A stretch of 64,000 bases of DNA from Luteolibacter ambystomatis (GTDB taxonomy: Bacteria; Verrucomicrobiota; Verrucomicrobiia; Verrucomicrobiales; Akkermansiaceae), in contig NZ_CP073100.1 of NCBI RefSeq assembly GCF_018137965.1, positions 4,227,754 through 4,291,753 of the forward strand, read 5' to 3'. Each line of letters opens with the position of its first letter. Positions within the stretch are counted from its first letter, which is position 1. Below are positions 45,481 through 56,983 of this stretch, piece after piece. A program made the translations under genes and the position numbers. Under the pieces are notes generated by a model that searched no databases, had not been told where the DNA came from, and saw only the letters and a list, made by a program, of their open reading frames with translations.

Positions 45481-45755
45481 GGTTGGTAGGTCGGCTCCTG
45501 ATTGACATGGCTGGCAGGCACGATGCAGGGAGCGGTTTGGTCTCTGTGGCGCTCGGTCGTGGCTCCTCTGGCGGAAAACCAGAGCAACAGGCCGGCGATC
45601 AGCAACACGGTCATCAAGGCGGCACCCGCCCAAGCCAGTTCAGGCCTGTGCGGGTGGGGATTCAGCAATCGCGCGAGCAACCGCCCCAGGCGGGGCGGCA
45701 GATCCCGCGGCGCGGCGCGGCGGATCAAGTCTTCAAGTTCGGGGTCGGACAGCAT
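45456..45755 (-). CDS. Small single-pass membrane protein, putative anti-sigma
   Basis: 99 aa (MLSDPELEDLIRRAAPRDLPPRLGRLLARLLNPHPHRPELAWAGAALMTVLLIAGLLLWFSARG...). The N-terminal 40 residues are cytoplasmic in appearance and contain the LPPRLGRLL-type helix common near sigma factors; one membrane helix is at about residues 42-62; the tail is short and hydrophilic. Its ATG overlaps the TAA of the sigma-factor gene by one base (TAATG), a strong translational coupling signal. Together with topology this supports an anti-sigma or regulatory partner role, but no ZAS motif is present. Confidence 0.65.
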   Translation of the reverse strand: MLSDPELEDLIRRAAPRDLPPRLGRLLARLLNPHPHRPELAWAGAALMTVLLIAGLLLWFSARGATTERHRDQTAPCIVPASHVNQEPTYQPCHTTPTP

Positions 45756-46324
45756 TATTCAGAGGGACTGAGAAGAGGGCGCAGCTTTTCCAAAGCGAGC
45801 CGGTAACGGGAGGCAGCGGTATTCCTGGAAATTTCGAGAAGGGAGGCGATCTGGTCGAAGGTGAGATCCGACCACAGCTTGAGGCTGACCACCTCGCGGA
45901 ACATCAGCGGGAGTTGGTCGAGCGCGGCCTGCACACGCTGCCGGTCATGCTCCGTGTCCGAGGGAAACTCGGCCCCGCGTTCCTCGGAGTGATGGTTTTC
46001 CCGGTGCCAGTCGCTTTCGCGACGGCTGCGTGAGCTTTCCGAGCGGAGGTGATCGATCGCCCGGTGGCGGATGCGGGACAGGGCGAAGGGAAGCTCGAGC
46101 GTGGAAGCATCCGCGCCGGAATTCCACAACTCCGCTACCACCGCTTGGACGAGATCCTCCGCATCATGTTGCAGCGGGCAGAACTGGCGGGCATGGGCAT
46201 ACAGTTTCCAAGCGTATTCCTTGATCCAGGATTCCCACTCATCGGGGATAGGATCGGGAAGTGCATCAGGATCTGGTTCGTCATTCTCAGAATCAGAAAA
46301 ATTGGTCATCCTTGGGTAGCACAT
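45755..46324 (-). CDS. RNA polymerase sigma factor, ECF type (second)
   Basis: 189 aa. Region 2: WIKEYAWKLYAHARQFCPLQHDAEDLVQAVVAELWNSGADASTLELPFALSRIRHRAIDHLRSESSR. Region 4: LPLMFREVVSLKLWSDLTFDQIASLLEISRNTAASRYRLALEKLRPLL. The family is the planctomycete/verrucomicrobial ECF type with an acidic N-terminus (SENDEPDPDALPDPIPDEWESW). It leads a three-gene operon with a membrane protein and a small helical protein. The first residues are uncertain, because the ATG at 46322-46324 is the most upstream option and MTNFSDSEN at 46309 is also possible. Confidence 0.9.
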   Translation of the reverse strand: MCYPRMTNFSDSENDEPDPDALPDPIPDEWESWIKEYAWKLYAHARQFCPLQHDAEDLVQAVVAELWNSGADASTLELPFALSRIRHRAIDHLRSESSRSRRESDWHRENHHSEERGAEFPSDTEHDRQRVQAALDQLPLMFREVVSLKLWSDLTFDQIASLLEISRNTAASRYRLALEKLRPLLSPSE

Positions 46325-46437
46325 AGCAAACGGAGACCTTGTCGTTCCGTGTCACGCGTTCAGGCAGAAAATCACAGATTTTGTTCCAATCATGCACCTT
46401 GCACCTGCCGGAACACAGCTAACCGCTAGAGGACGCC

Positions 46438-47655
46438 CTATTCCGTGCGTTTCACACCCTCCACACGGGTGGCCAACATCAGGAGGGCGGACACCCACGC
46501 CAGCAGCAGGGTGATCAACCAGAGCACGACCGGACTGCGCTCATAAATCGCCAGACCCGCCGCGGGTCCAAACAACGTTGCAGCGCTCCAGGTCATGGAC
46601 ATCACGCCCTGATAGCGGCCGCGCATGTCATCCGGCGAAAGCGCGGCAAGATAACTGTTACTGATCGGGAAGGAACAAATCTCCCCCAGCGTGAGTACCA
46701 CCATGCTGGACACCAGCAACGGCACGCTGGCACCGAGCATGTTGATGCCGAGGCCCACCCCCACCACGGCATAGCCCGCCGCCATGATCCGCGAGGGGGA
46801 GAACCGGCGCGTGACAGACGTGAGCGGCAGTTCGAACAACACCACCAGCAGCCCGTTGAGCGAAAGCAGATAGCCATACGCGTGCTCGTCCAGGCCCGCC
46901 TGCTTCGTCGCCTGGAGGCTGAAGCAACTGCCGATCTGGGTGAAGGTCAGCGCGATGAGAAAAGAGGCCGCCACCGCCAACAGGAACGGCCGGTTGCCAC
47001 GCATATGGGAAACGGCGGGCAGCCAACCCTGGCGCTCGGACTTGGGAACGACCACGTTCTTCAATCCGAACCACGCCACGAACCCCATGATCAGAGTCGT
47101 GAGCGCGTCCCCGATGAACAGCGGCGCAAAGCCGAAACGCACCATGAAACCCGCAGCCGCCATCCCGGCCGCAAAGCCCGTATTCACCGCCCAGCGTTGG
47201 CACGAATACGCGCGCGTACGCAGCTCCGGCGGAACGAGATCCGCGATCAGCGCGCCCACCGCCGGATTGTAGAGCGCGGTGAGCACCGCCATGATGAAGA
47301 TGCAGCTCGTCAATGCGGCCATGCCGTGGGCCTGCGACAGCAACAGCATGAACACCGAACTGCCGAAGCAGGACAGCATCACCACCGGCTTGCGGCCCAG
47401 CTTGTCCGTGAGGTGCCCGCCGACCAGCCCCGCCAGCATCGAACCCGCACCATACGCACCCAGCACGATGCCGATCTTCGCCTCGGAATAATCCCCGTGC
47501 CCCGCTTCGCGCTCGTGGCGCAGGTAGAGGGTCATGAACGGCATCACGAAATTACCGAAGCGGTTGATGAGCGTGCCGCCGAAAAGGATCCAATACTGCG
47601 AGGGCAGGGCCCGCAGGTCCTGCCACAGCGTGGTATCGTGTCGTGACGCGTCCAT
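46438..47655 (-). CDS. MFS transporter
   Basis: 405 aa from the ATG at 47653-47655 (MDASRHDTTLWQDLRALPSQYWILFGGTLINRFGNFVMPFMTLYL); longer frames upstream add hydrophilic sequence unlike the family. Twelve hydrophobic segments are readable. The family A-motif between helices 2 and 3 is GGHLTDKLGRKPVVML. RTRAYSCQRWAVNTGFAAGMAAAGF is like the MdtH/YceL-type drug or metabolite exporters. Substrate unknown. It is a single gene transcribed leftward. Confidence 0.88.
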   Translation of the reverse strand: MDASRHDTTLWQDLRALPSQYWILFGGTLINRFGNFVMPFMTLYLRHEREAGHGDYSEAKIGIVLGAYGAGSMLAGLVGGHLTDKLGRKPVVMLSCFGSSVFMLLLSQAHGMAALTSCIFIMAVLTALYNPAVGALIADLVPPELRTRAYSCQRWAVNTGFAAGMAAAGFMVRFGFAPLFIGDALTTLIMGFVAWFGLKNVVVPKSERQGWLPAVSHMRGNRPFLLAVAASFLIALTFTQIGSCFSLQATKQAGLDEHAYGYLLSLNGLLVVLFELPLTSVTRRFSPSRIMAAGYAVVGVGLGINMLGASVPLLVSSMVVLTLGEICSFPISNSYLAALSPDDMRGRYQGVMSMTWSAATLFGPAAGLAIYERSPVVLWLITLLLAWVSALLMLATRVEGVKRTE

Positions 47656-47944
47656 TCCAACCGGAACGGCAAGCACCCGTCCGCTCGCCGCGAGTGGGGC
47701 GGAAATCGCGATGAAGTTCCATGTTATTTCGCCGCGATTTTCGGCGATTCCCTCTCCGGTCCTTTCGCTTGGATTGCAGAGCCGGAGAGCCCCTCCCACG
47801 CGAGAAGGTCGTGACTGGATCAGGGCCATGCAAAGCCGCGCGTCCGCCATGCTTTGATGTATCCCCAGATCATGGGAACGCGATCACGTGATATCATCGC
47901 GGCCGATTTTGTGACAGTCTTTATTTGTCAGCGCGAGGTCCCCG
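47656..47944. promoter_or_regulatory. Intergenic region with small palindromes upstream of candidate sRNA
   Basis: About 290 bases with no convincing gene. ATCACGTGAT (47883-47892) is a perfect 10-bp palindrome, and TGACA (47912-47916) with TGTCA (47926-47930) forms an inverted repeat just before the candidate small RNA. These could be operators for the RNA or for the leftward MFS gene. A promoter could not be assigned with confidence. Confidence 0.35.
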
Positions 47945-48050
47945 CCGGACGCCGACCTTTCTCCCCCCGGAAAGCACTACTCCCCCCGACCCCTTTAGAT
48001 CGGCGGATGCCGGAATCCCCCCGTTCCGGCATCCGCCGATCGGCTTTTCA
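47945..48050 (+). ncRNA. Candidate C-rich-loop small RNA with terminator hairpin
   Basis: The octamer TCCCCCCG occurs three times: 47962-47969, 47981-47988 and 48016-48023. The first is exactly the loop of a hairpin CTTTC (47957-47961)/GAAAG (47970-47974). The third is exactly the loop of a perfect 18-bp stem (47998-48015 with 48024-48041), followed by GGCTTTTC like a terminator. The middle copy is in an unpaired linker. C-rich loops of this kind are known in small RNAs that pair with Shine-Dalgarno sequences. The 5' end is not defined and the U-tract is short. No ORF covers it convincingly. Confidence 0.5.
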
Positions 48051-48116
48051 GACCCAGCAACCAAACTCGGTATGAACCTGCCGATGTCTGCGAAAAAGTC
48101 GGAATGATCCAATCCG

Positions 48117-48318
48117 ATGGAAATCCGCCACCTGACAACGTTGGTGTGCGCCCTGATCACCAGCTCCCCGTTGTGCGCCGGGGAATTCCGACAGGATACC
48201 CTGCTGGCCGCATTTGACACCCGTGAAACTCTAGAGACTTTGGCTGCCAGACTTGAAAGAGCACGCCGACGTGATTCGTCCCCATCTGGCGGCCATTCCG
48301 GATGCCGACGAAAAATAA
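48117..48318 (+). pseudogene. Possible frameshifted small exported protein
   Basis: From the ATG at 48117 the frame encodes MEIRHLTTLVCALITSSPLCAGEF, a signal-peptide-like start, then RQDTLLAAFDTRETLET. At about 48235-48240 the better-looking frame shifts by one base and continues LWLPDLKEHADVIRPHLAAIPDADEK to a TAA at 48316-48318, just before the terminator of the atp operon. Read together the product is about 67 aa. Without a shift the frame runs on into the antisense of atpC. It could be a true frameshift, a sequencing error or chance, and no family is recognised. Confidence 0.3.
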
Positions 48319-48345
48319 AGCCGCACCGGTTTCCCGGTACGGCCC
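48311..48345 (-). terminator. Rho-independent terminator of the atp operon
   Basis: On the minus strand a stem of GCCGTACCGG with CCGGTGCGGC (one central mismatch pair, loop GAAA; 48320-48343) is followed by TTTATTTTT (48311-48319). It lies 45 bases past the atpC stop. The position and T-run fit an intrinsic terminator for the leftward operon. Confidence 0.8.
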
Positions 48346-48387
48346 TTAAAGGTAGAATAAGAACGGGACGATGTCCCTGCTCCTTGT

Positions 48388-48801
48388 TCAGGAATGGTTG
48401 CGGCGCTTGAGGCGGAGCTGCGCGAGGTTCTTCGCGATGACGCCCTGGAGGTGGGCGACTTCCTCGGCATCATCCGCGTGGTCGAGGGACTTGAGGGCCT
48501 CTTCAGCGCGATGGATGGCGGCTTCGGCCTTCGCTTCGTCGATCTCGGCTTCACCCAAGGCGTTGTCGGTGAGGACAACGACCTTCTGGTCGGTGACTTC
48601 GGCGAAGCCGGAACCGATGGCGAGGTGGACGGTCTGGCCAGCCTTCTGATAGCGCAGTTCGCCGGGCTTCAGGCCGGTCACGAGAGCGGCGTGATGTTCG
48701 AGGATGCCCAGTTCGCCATCTTCACCGGGAAGGTAGACGTTCTCGACGGTGTCCGAGAACACCTTCTTTTCCGGAGTGACGACTTCGAGATGGAGGGCCA
48801 T
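48388..48801 (-). CDS. atpC: ATP synthase F1 epsilon subunit
   Basis: 137 aa. The N-terminal beta domain is canonical (MALHLEVVTPEKKVFSDTVENVYLPGEDGELGILEHHAALVTGLKPGELRYQK), with the conserved GELGIL and H-A-x-L/V motifs. The C-terminal helical hairpin (EIDEAKAEAAIHRAEEALKSL ... LAQLRLKRRN) is present, so inhibitory control by the epsilon C-terminus is possible. It is the last gene of the operon, 88 bases downstream of atpD, and is followed by a terminator. Confidence 0.96.
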   Translation of the reverse strand: MALHLEVVTPEKKVFSDTVENVYLPGEDGELGILEHHAALVTGLKPGELRYQKAGQTVHLAIGSGFAEVTDQKVVVLTDNALGEAEIDEAKAEAAIHRAEEALKSLDHADDAEEVAHLQGVIAKNLAQLRLKRRNHS

Positions 48802-48889
48802 GGGAAGGTTATGGGTTGGAGGTTAGAGGTTATTGGGGTTCTGGTTCTACCCAATAACCCTTAACAAATAACCTCTAACTTGAAGCCGA

Positions 48890-51312
<2,423 letters not shown>

Positions 51313-51413
51313 TGGTGGGAAACGTTACGTGTTAAGAGTTATTTGTTAGAGGGGAAGAGGCCGGAGTTGGACCGTGGCCCCCTCCCATAACCTCCAACCC
51401 ATAACCATTAACT

Positions 51414-52955
<1,542 letters not shown>

Positions 52956-53006
52956 GGGAGTGGCGGGTTGAGAGTGGGAAGTTGGTGGACGTGGGAAACG
53001 GGCGGA

Positions 53007-53399
53007 TCAGAAGACTTGGGCGAGACGGTCGAGGCGGCCCTTCACGGAGCCGTCGAAGACGTCGCTGCCGACGCGGACCTTGAGACCGCCGAGGAGGGCG
53101 GGATTGACGCGGTATTCGAAGGTGAGGCCGTGGCCGTATTTGTCGGTGAGACCGGCTTCGACACGGGCGCGGGAGGCGGCATCGAGATCGGTGGCGCTTT
53201 CGACGGTCACCTGGCGGCGCTCCACCTCAAGGCGCACGAGGCGCTTGAGGCCGTGGAGGATGCCGCGGTAGTCGCGCGGCTGAGTCGCCACGAGCTCACG
53301 GATCGCCGCGGAGAGCTTCGGCTCGTCCAGACCGGCGGCGGTCTGACAGGAGCGGAAAATCCGGCGGGCGGCGATGGTGGCGGTCTTGGAGATCTTCAT
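53007..53399 (-). CDS. atpH: ATP synthase delta subunit, short form
   Basis: 130 aa from the ATG at 53397-53399 (MKISKTATIAARRIFRSCQTAAGLDEPKLSAAIRELVATQPRDYRGILHGLKRLVRLEVERRQVTVESA). The C-terminal part, EYRVNPALLGGLKVRVGSDVFDGSVKGRLDRLAQVF, is the conserved AtpH motif. Typical delta subunits have about 175-180 aa, so the N-terminal helical domain that binds the alpha subunits is reduced. Short versions of this kind are known from Verrucomicrobiota and Acidobacteriota. It is the peripheral-stalk connector, in standard order between atpF and atpA. Confidence 0.9.
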   Translation of the reverse strand: MKISKTATIAARRIFRSCQTAAGLDEPKLSAAIRELVATQPRDYRGILHGLKRLVRLEVERRQVTVESATDLDAASRARVEAGLTDKYGHGLTFEYRVNPALLGGLKVRVGSDVFDGSVKGRLDRLAQVF

Positions 53400-53427
53400 G
53401 GCGACGCGGCGGGAAAAAGGGAGGGGA

Positions 53428-54009
53428 TCAGGCTTCGACGGTGGCGAGCGCTTCGTCGTTGATGCGCTTCTGGTCGTCGGCATTGAGCACCTTGCCGGTG
53501 ACCTGGGCGGTCGTGGCGGTGACGAGGCGGCCGAACTCGCGCTTCAGGTCGGCGGCGATCTGCTCGCGCTCGGCGCGGGCGGCGGCCTCGGCCTTGACGA
53601 GAATCTGCTGGGCGGAGGCGATGGCTTCCTGCGACTTCTGCTCGGAGAAGGCGGCGGCGCTTTCCTTGGCCTCGTTCACAAGGCGCTGGGCCTCGGAGTT
53701 GGCCTTGGCGATGGCCTCGGCGGTGTGCTTCTCGGAATCCGCGAGCTGCTGCTGGATGCGGACGAGATTGGCCTCACCCTCGGCGATGCGGGACTTGCGC
53801 TGCTCGAGCATGGCCTGGATCGGGCCGAAGGCGAACTTCTTGAGCAGGAAGGCGACGATCAGGAAGCTGACGACCTGGCTGACAAAGAAGGGGGTTTCGA
53901 CGTGGAACGTCTTGAAGATTTCACCCACGCCACCACCACCAGCGGCACCGTGCGCTTCGGCTTCGGCATGAGGAGCGACCTCCGCAAGGATGTGAATGAA
54001 GGACATCAT
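53428..54009 (-). CDS. atpF: ATP synthase Fo b subunit
   Basis: 193 aa. The start is ATGATG at 54007-54009 (either Met is possible). A short Ala/His-rich N-terminus precedes one membrane helix at about residues 40-58 (PFFVSQVVSFLIVAFLLKKF) and a long charged helix (PIQAMLEQRKSRIAEGEANLVRIQQQLADSEKHTAEAIAKANSEAQRLVNEAKESA ...). The FAFGPIQAMLEQRKSRI segment is the standard b-subunit start of the stalk. Dimers link the a subunit to delta. Located between atpE and atpH. Confidence 0.95.
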   Translation of the reverse strand: MMSFIHILAEVAPHAEAEAHGAAGGGGVGEIFKTFHVETPFFVSQVVSFLIVAFLLKKFAFGPIQAMLEQRKSRIAEGEANLVRIQQQLADSEKHTAEAIAKANSEAQRLVNEAKESAAAFSEQKSQEAIASAQQILVKAEAAARAEREQIAADLKREFGRLVTATTAQVTGKVLNADDQKRINDEALATVEA

Positions 54010-54093
54010 GGAATCAGAGTGGTGGGATGAAGAGGGAAAATCAGAAGAGGAATTGGCGCGGGAGTTGCTGGAACTCCCGCGCCGGTGCGAAAC

Positions 54094-54324
54094 TTACTGC
54101 GCGCTGTTGGCGAGGAAGATCGAGAAGAACACGATACCTTCGATGAGCGCGGCGAGAATGATCGACAGCGTCAGGATGTTACCGGCGGCACCCGGGTTGC
54201 GGCCGGTGGCTTCAGCGGCCTTGGAGCCGAGGAGGCCGATACCGATGGCGGCACCGATGGCGGCGAGAGCGACGTGGAAGTTGCCGCGAAGGCCGACTTC
54301 AGCAAGGAGGTTGAGGATTTCCAT
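54094..54324 (-). CDS. atpE: ATP synthase Fo c subunit
   Basis: 76 aa forming a helical hairpin: GNFHVALAAIGAAIGIGLLGSKAAEATGRNPGAAGNILTLSIILAALIEGIVFFSIFLAN. The loop GRNPGA is the conserved polar turn. Glu62 in ALIEGI is the ion-binding carboxylate. The next residue is Gly and no Gln is at the matching place on helix 1, so the Na+-binding pattern is missing and proton coupling is expected. Located between atpB and atpF. Confidence 0.96.
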   Translation of the reverse strand: MEILNLLAEVGLRGNFHVALAAIGAAIGIGLLGSKAAEATGRNPGAAGNILTLSIILAALIEGIVFFSIFLANSAQ

Positions 54325-54397
54325 GGTCTTGGATCGTTTGTGTTGTGGTTTCTCCCGGCCCCCACGGTCTTTGCCATGGTCAGGCCGGAAAAGGGGG

Positions 54398-55291
54398 TCA
54401 GTGGGCGTGCTCCTCGTCGTGATCGCAGATCAGCTTGAGGAAGACGGCGGTGAGAAGCATGAACACGAGGGCCTGGATCAGGCCGACGAGCAGCTCCATG
54501 AAGTAAAAGGGAAGCGGCGGCAGCCAGGCGAGATAGGTCTTGTCACCCACCACCTGCATCATGTTTTCGAGGATGTTTTCACCCGCGAAGATGTTGCCGT
54601 AGAGACGGAAGGTCAGCGCCACCGGGCGGAAGAGGATCGAAACGACTTCCAGCACACCGACGAAGGCGAACACCAGAATCATGAACGCCGCCATGATGCC
54701 GCCGAACTTGCCCTTCGGCGCGAAGATGTGGGCGAAGAAACCCTTAAGACCGTTTTCGGTGATCGCCCAGTAGAACCAGAGCAGCGCGAAGGTGAAGGCC
54801 ATCGCCGCAGTCATGTTCAGGTCGGCATTGCCGCCGCGCAGGAACGGGCGGAAGGTATCGTGCGGATCCGCGCCCGGACCGGAAAGCTCCCAACCCACGG
54901 TGCCGACGCCCGGAATCAAACCGAACCAGTTGGAGGCGAGAATCAGGATGAAAATCGTGCCGAAGAACCAGAAGGTGCGTTTCACCAGGTGCTTGCCGAG
55001 GATCCCTTCGAGGAAGTTGTAGAGGCTTTCGACCACCCACTCGACACCGTTCTGAAGGCCGGATGGCACCAGCGAGAGCTTCTTCGTGGCAAGCTGGGCC
55101 ACGAGAATCAGCACCGCGGCCACGATCCAGATCATCAGCATCGAGTTCGTGATGATGAACGGCCCGATGTTGAAAATCTGCTCGGCATGCGCCGGTAGAT
55201 GATCGTGCCCCTGATGAGCGGCCTCAGGTGCCGCAAGGGCGGAACCGAGTGCAAGGAGCCAGACGGACAGGGTGGAAGTGAGAAAGCGCAT
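54398..55291 (-). CDS. atpB: ATP synthase Fo a subunit
   Basis: 297 aa from the ATG at 55289-55291 (MRFLTSTLSVWLLALGSALAAPEAAHQGHDHLP); longer frames upstream pass through the promoter. The N-terminus looks like a signal sequence followed by a His-rich stretch. The diagnostic helix FRPVALTFRLYGNIFAGENILENM contains the essential Arg facing the c-ring, and the last helix, MELLVGLIQALVFMLLTAVFLKLICDHDEEHAH, completes the ion path. It is the first gene of the operon. No atpI is found upstream. Confidence 0.96.
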   Translation of the reverse strand: MRFLTSTLSVWLLALGSALAAPEAAHQGHDHLPAHAEQIFNIGPFIITNSMLMIWIVAAVLILVAQLATKKLSLVPSGLQNGVEWVVESLYNFLEGILGKHLVKRTFWFFGTIFILILASNWFGLIPGVGTVGWELSGPGADPHDTFRPFLRGGNADLNMTAAMAFTFALLWFYWAITENGLKGFFAHIFAPKGKFGGIMAAFMILVFAFVGVLEVVSILFRPVALTFRLYGNIFAGENILENMMQVVGDKTYLAWLPPLPFYFMELLVGLIQALVFMLLTAVFLKLICDHDEEHAH

Positions 55292-55358
55292 GCGGAATGG
55301 CCCGTTTGCGGCGGGCGCCCGGGTGCATAGGTAGGGCTGACGCGCCATGCAAGTTCTA

Positions 55359-55388
55359 ATTGTAACGCATTTGTGAAAAATTTCACAA
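55359..55388 (-). promoter_or_regulatory. atp operon promoter with CRP/FNR-type site
   Basis: Read on the minus strand, TTGTGA (55383-55388) and TACAAT (55359-55364) are separated by 18 bases and make a good sigma-70-type promoter about 60 bases from the atpB start. The 18-base palindrome TTGTGAAAAATTTCACAA at 55371-55388 is TGTGA-N6-TCACA, the consensus for CRP/FNR-family dimers, and overlaps the -35 and spacer. A regulator bound there would most likely repress, or it could serve a promoter further upstream. Confidence 0.65.
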
Positions 55389-55428
55389 GCTCCGCAGGTG
55401 GCTTGATAATCCGTGGCTTGCGACGGAA

Positions 55429-56766
55429 TCAGGAGGCCCTCCGGGAGGCCCGGAACGCCCGCTCCGCAGGGTCGCCCAGCAGCAGCGGATTTTCCCCGAT
55501 TCCACAGACCGCCACGACCTGGAAACCGCATTCCAGAGCCTGATCGAGGAGGTCTTCCGCAGGCAGGCAGAGCCGTCCGGAGACCTCTTTCAAACGGAAC
55601 GCCACCGGTCCGATGCCATCGAATCCGCGGTAGATGACCCCGGTGCAGGCCAGCCGGTCGGCGGAGCGGAAATCGAAAAGGAAGTCATACAATTTCCCCT
55701 CGTGGGACATGGCGCGGCGGAGCGCAGTTGCCACCGCATCGCCCTCCAATGGCGGGCGGATCACCACGCAGGCGTCCACCGCCAGGGTTTCGTCCATGGG
55801 TCGGAACCGGACGCCGTCTTTCTTGGATTCCAAAAACCGGACCGTGCCGCCGCCGTGAGCGGGCGATTCCACGCCGAGAGCAGCGCGTTCCTCGGCGCTG
55901 CCGAGGTAGAGAACGGCGTGGGGCCAGAATCCGGGGAGGAACAGGTTGCTCACCGCGTCATCATGGCGGGTGACGATCACATCTCCGGGGCGGAGGTGGG
56001 GCGCGAGGACGGCGCGCAGTTCCGGGCCGAGGCGCTTCGGCGCACCCGCGGGCTTGATGCCGGGCATGTGCAGATCGGCGATGGCGGTGCCCGCGGCCTC
56101 GAACATCCCGAACATGACCTTCCGCCACGCCGAGCGATGGCGGCGGCGGAACGAGAAAATCCGGTAGAGGAAGTGCCTCCGGACCGCGGCGCGGCGGCCG
56201 GACTCGATCCACGGTTCTTCCGATTCGAGGAGATCGATCACAGGCGCGAGCAGCGGATCGGAACGCAGGGCATGGATCCTGGTACGATGGATGCCGTGGA
56301 ACTCCACCGCTGCCTGGAAACGCGCGAGCGTGAGCGGCAAGACGGATTCCTTGTAGGCACGCGTGAAGGTCTTCCGCGGCAGGCCGAGGCACAGGTCGTC
56401 CTCGTCCAGCTTCTTCCACAGCACCGGGTGGCGGTTCGCGAGATCGCTGGTGAACTTCGCCGCCCGCGCCAGCACGCAGGCCGCCGCGAAGGCGGTGGCG
56501 AACGCGGGCAATCCCTCCTCCCAGCCGCGGTGGTCCGCGGCGGCGGACACCTCCGCCAGCGATGCCAGCAGGGCGGAGCGCACCGCCAAGTACTGCATGT
56601 ATCGTAGTCGTACCGCCTCGTCCTCGGCCGGCAGGAAGTAGCCGCGCTCCGAAGCGGCGCGCACCTGCCCCAGTTCCGCGGACAAACCCTCCTCATCCGG
56701 CAATGCGCGGGCCGCCGCGAGGATCACCGGCACGTGGCGGCGGATGATTTCGTCCATCGGTTCCAT
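55429..56766 (-). CDS. YiiX/YebB-like permuted papain-fold protein
   Basis: 445 aa, soluble. The C-terminal half fits the NlpC/P60-superfamily YiiX clan: LRPGDVIVTRHDDAVSNLFLPGFWPHAVLYLGS with the candidate catalytic His, then GVRFRPMDETLAVDACVVIRPPL, EGKLYDFLFDFRSADRLACTGVIYRGFDGI with the candidate Cys. Such proteins are amidase-like peptidases or lipid-related thiol enzymes. The N-terminal half (residues 1-230) is helical and not recognised. The start MEPMDEII is at 56764-56766, with a second Met nine bases later. It is a single gene between the atp promoter and the HU gene. Confidence 0.8.
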   Translation of the reverse strand: MEPMDEIIRRHVPVILAAARALPDEEGLSAELGQVRAASERGYFLPAEDEAVRLRYMQYLAVRSALLASLAEVSAAADHRGWEEGLPAFATAFAAACVLARAAKFTSDLANRHPVLWKKLDEDDLCLGLPRKTFTRAYKESVLPLTLARFQAAVEFHGIHRTRIHALRSDPLLAPVIDLLESEEPWIESGRRAAVRRHFLYRIFSFRRRHRSAWRKVMFGMFEAAGTAIADLHMPGIKPAGAPKRLGPELRAVLAPHLRPGDVIVTRHDDAVSNLFLPGFWPHAVLYLGSAEERAALGVESPAHGGGTVRFLESKKDGVRFRPMDETLAVDACVVIRPPLEGDAVATALRRAMSHEGKLYDFLFDFRSADRLACTGVIYRGFDGIGPVAFRLKEVSGRLCLPAEDLLDQALECGFQVVAVCGIGENPLLLGDPAERAFRASRRAS

Positions 56767-56983
56767 CGTCCGCCGTTCTGCACGCTCCCGTCCCGGAGGT
56801 CAACAGGCCGCATTTCTAACAGAATCTAACAGGTCCGCCTAACGTTCTCCGGCCCGCCCGGCACGGGCATCCGCGGGCATGTCCGCGGAGCCGTCCGGCC
56901 CGGAAGTCAAGCCGCCCGTAGGGAATTTTTAAACCGGAATTCTCTTGCAAACATTCGACAAGGTTCGCAGAAAAAGCGTCGCC

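Noticed and set aside
47656-47850. N-terminal extension of the MFS transporter by 65 residues
   Set aside because: The extension is hydrophilic and unlike MFS N-termini; the ATG at 47653-47655 directly precedes the first membrane helix.
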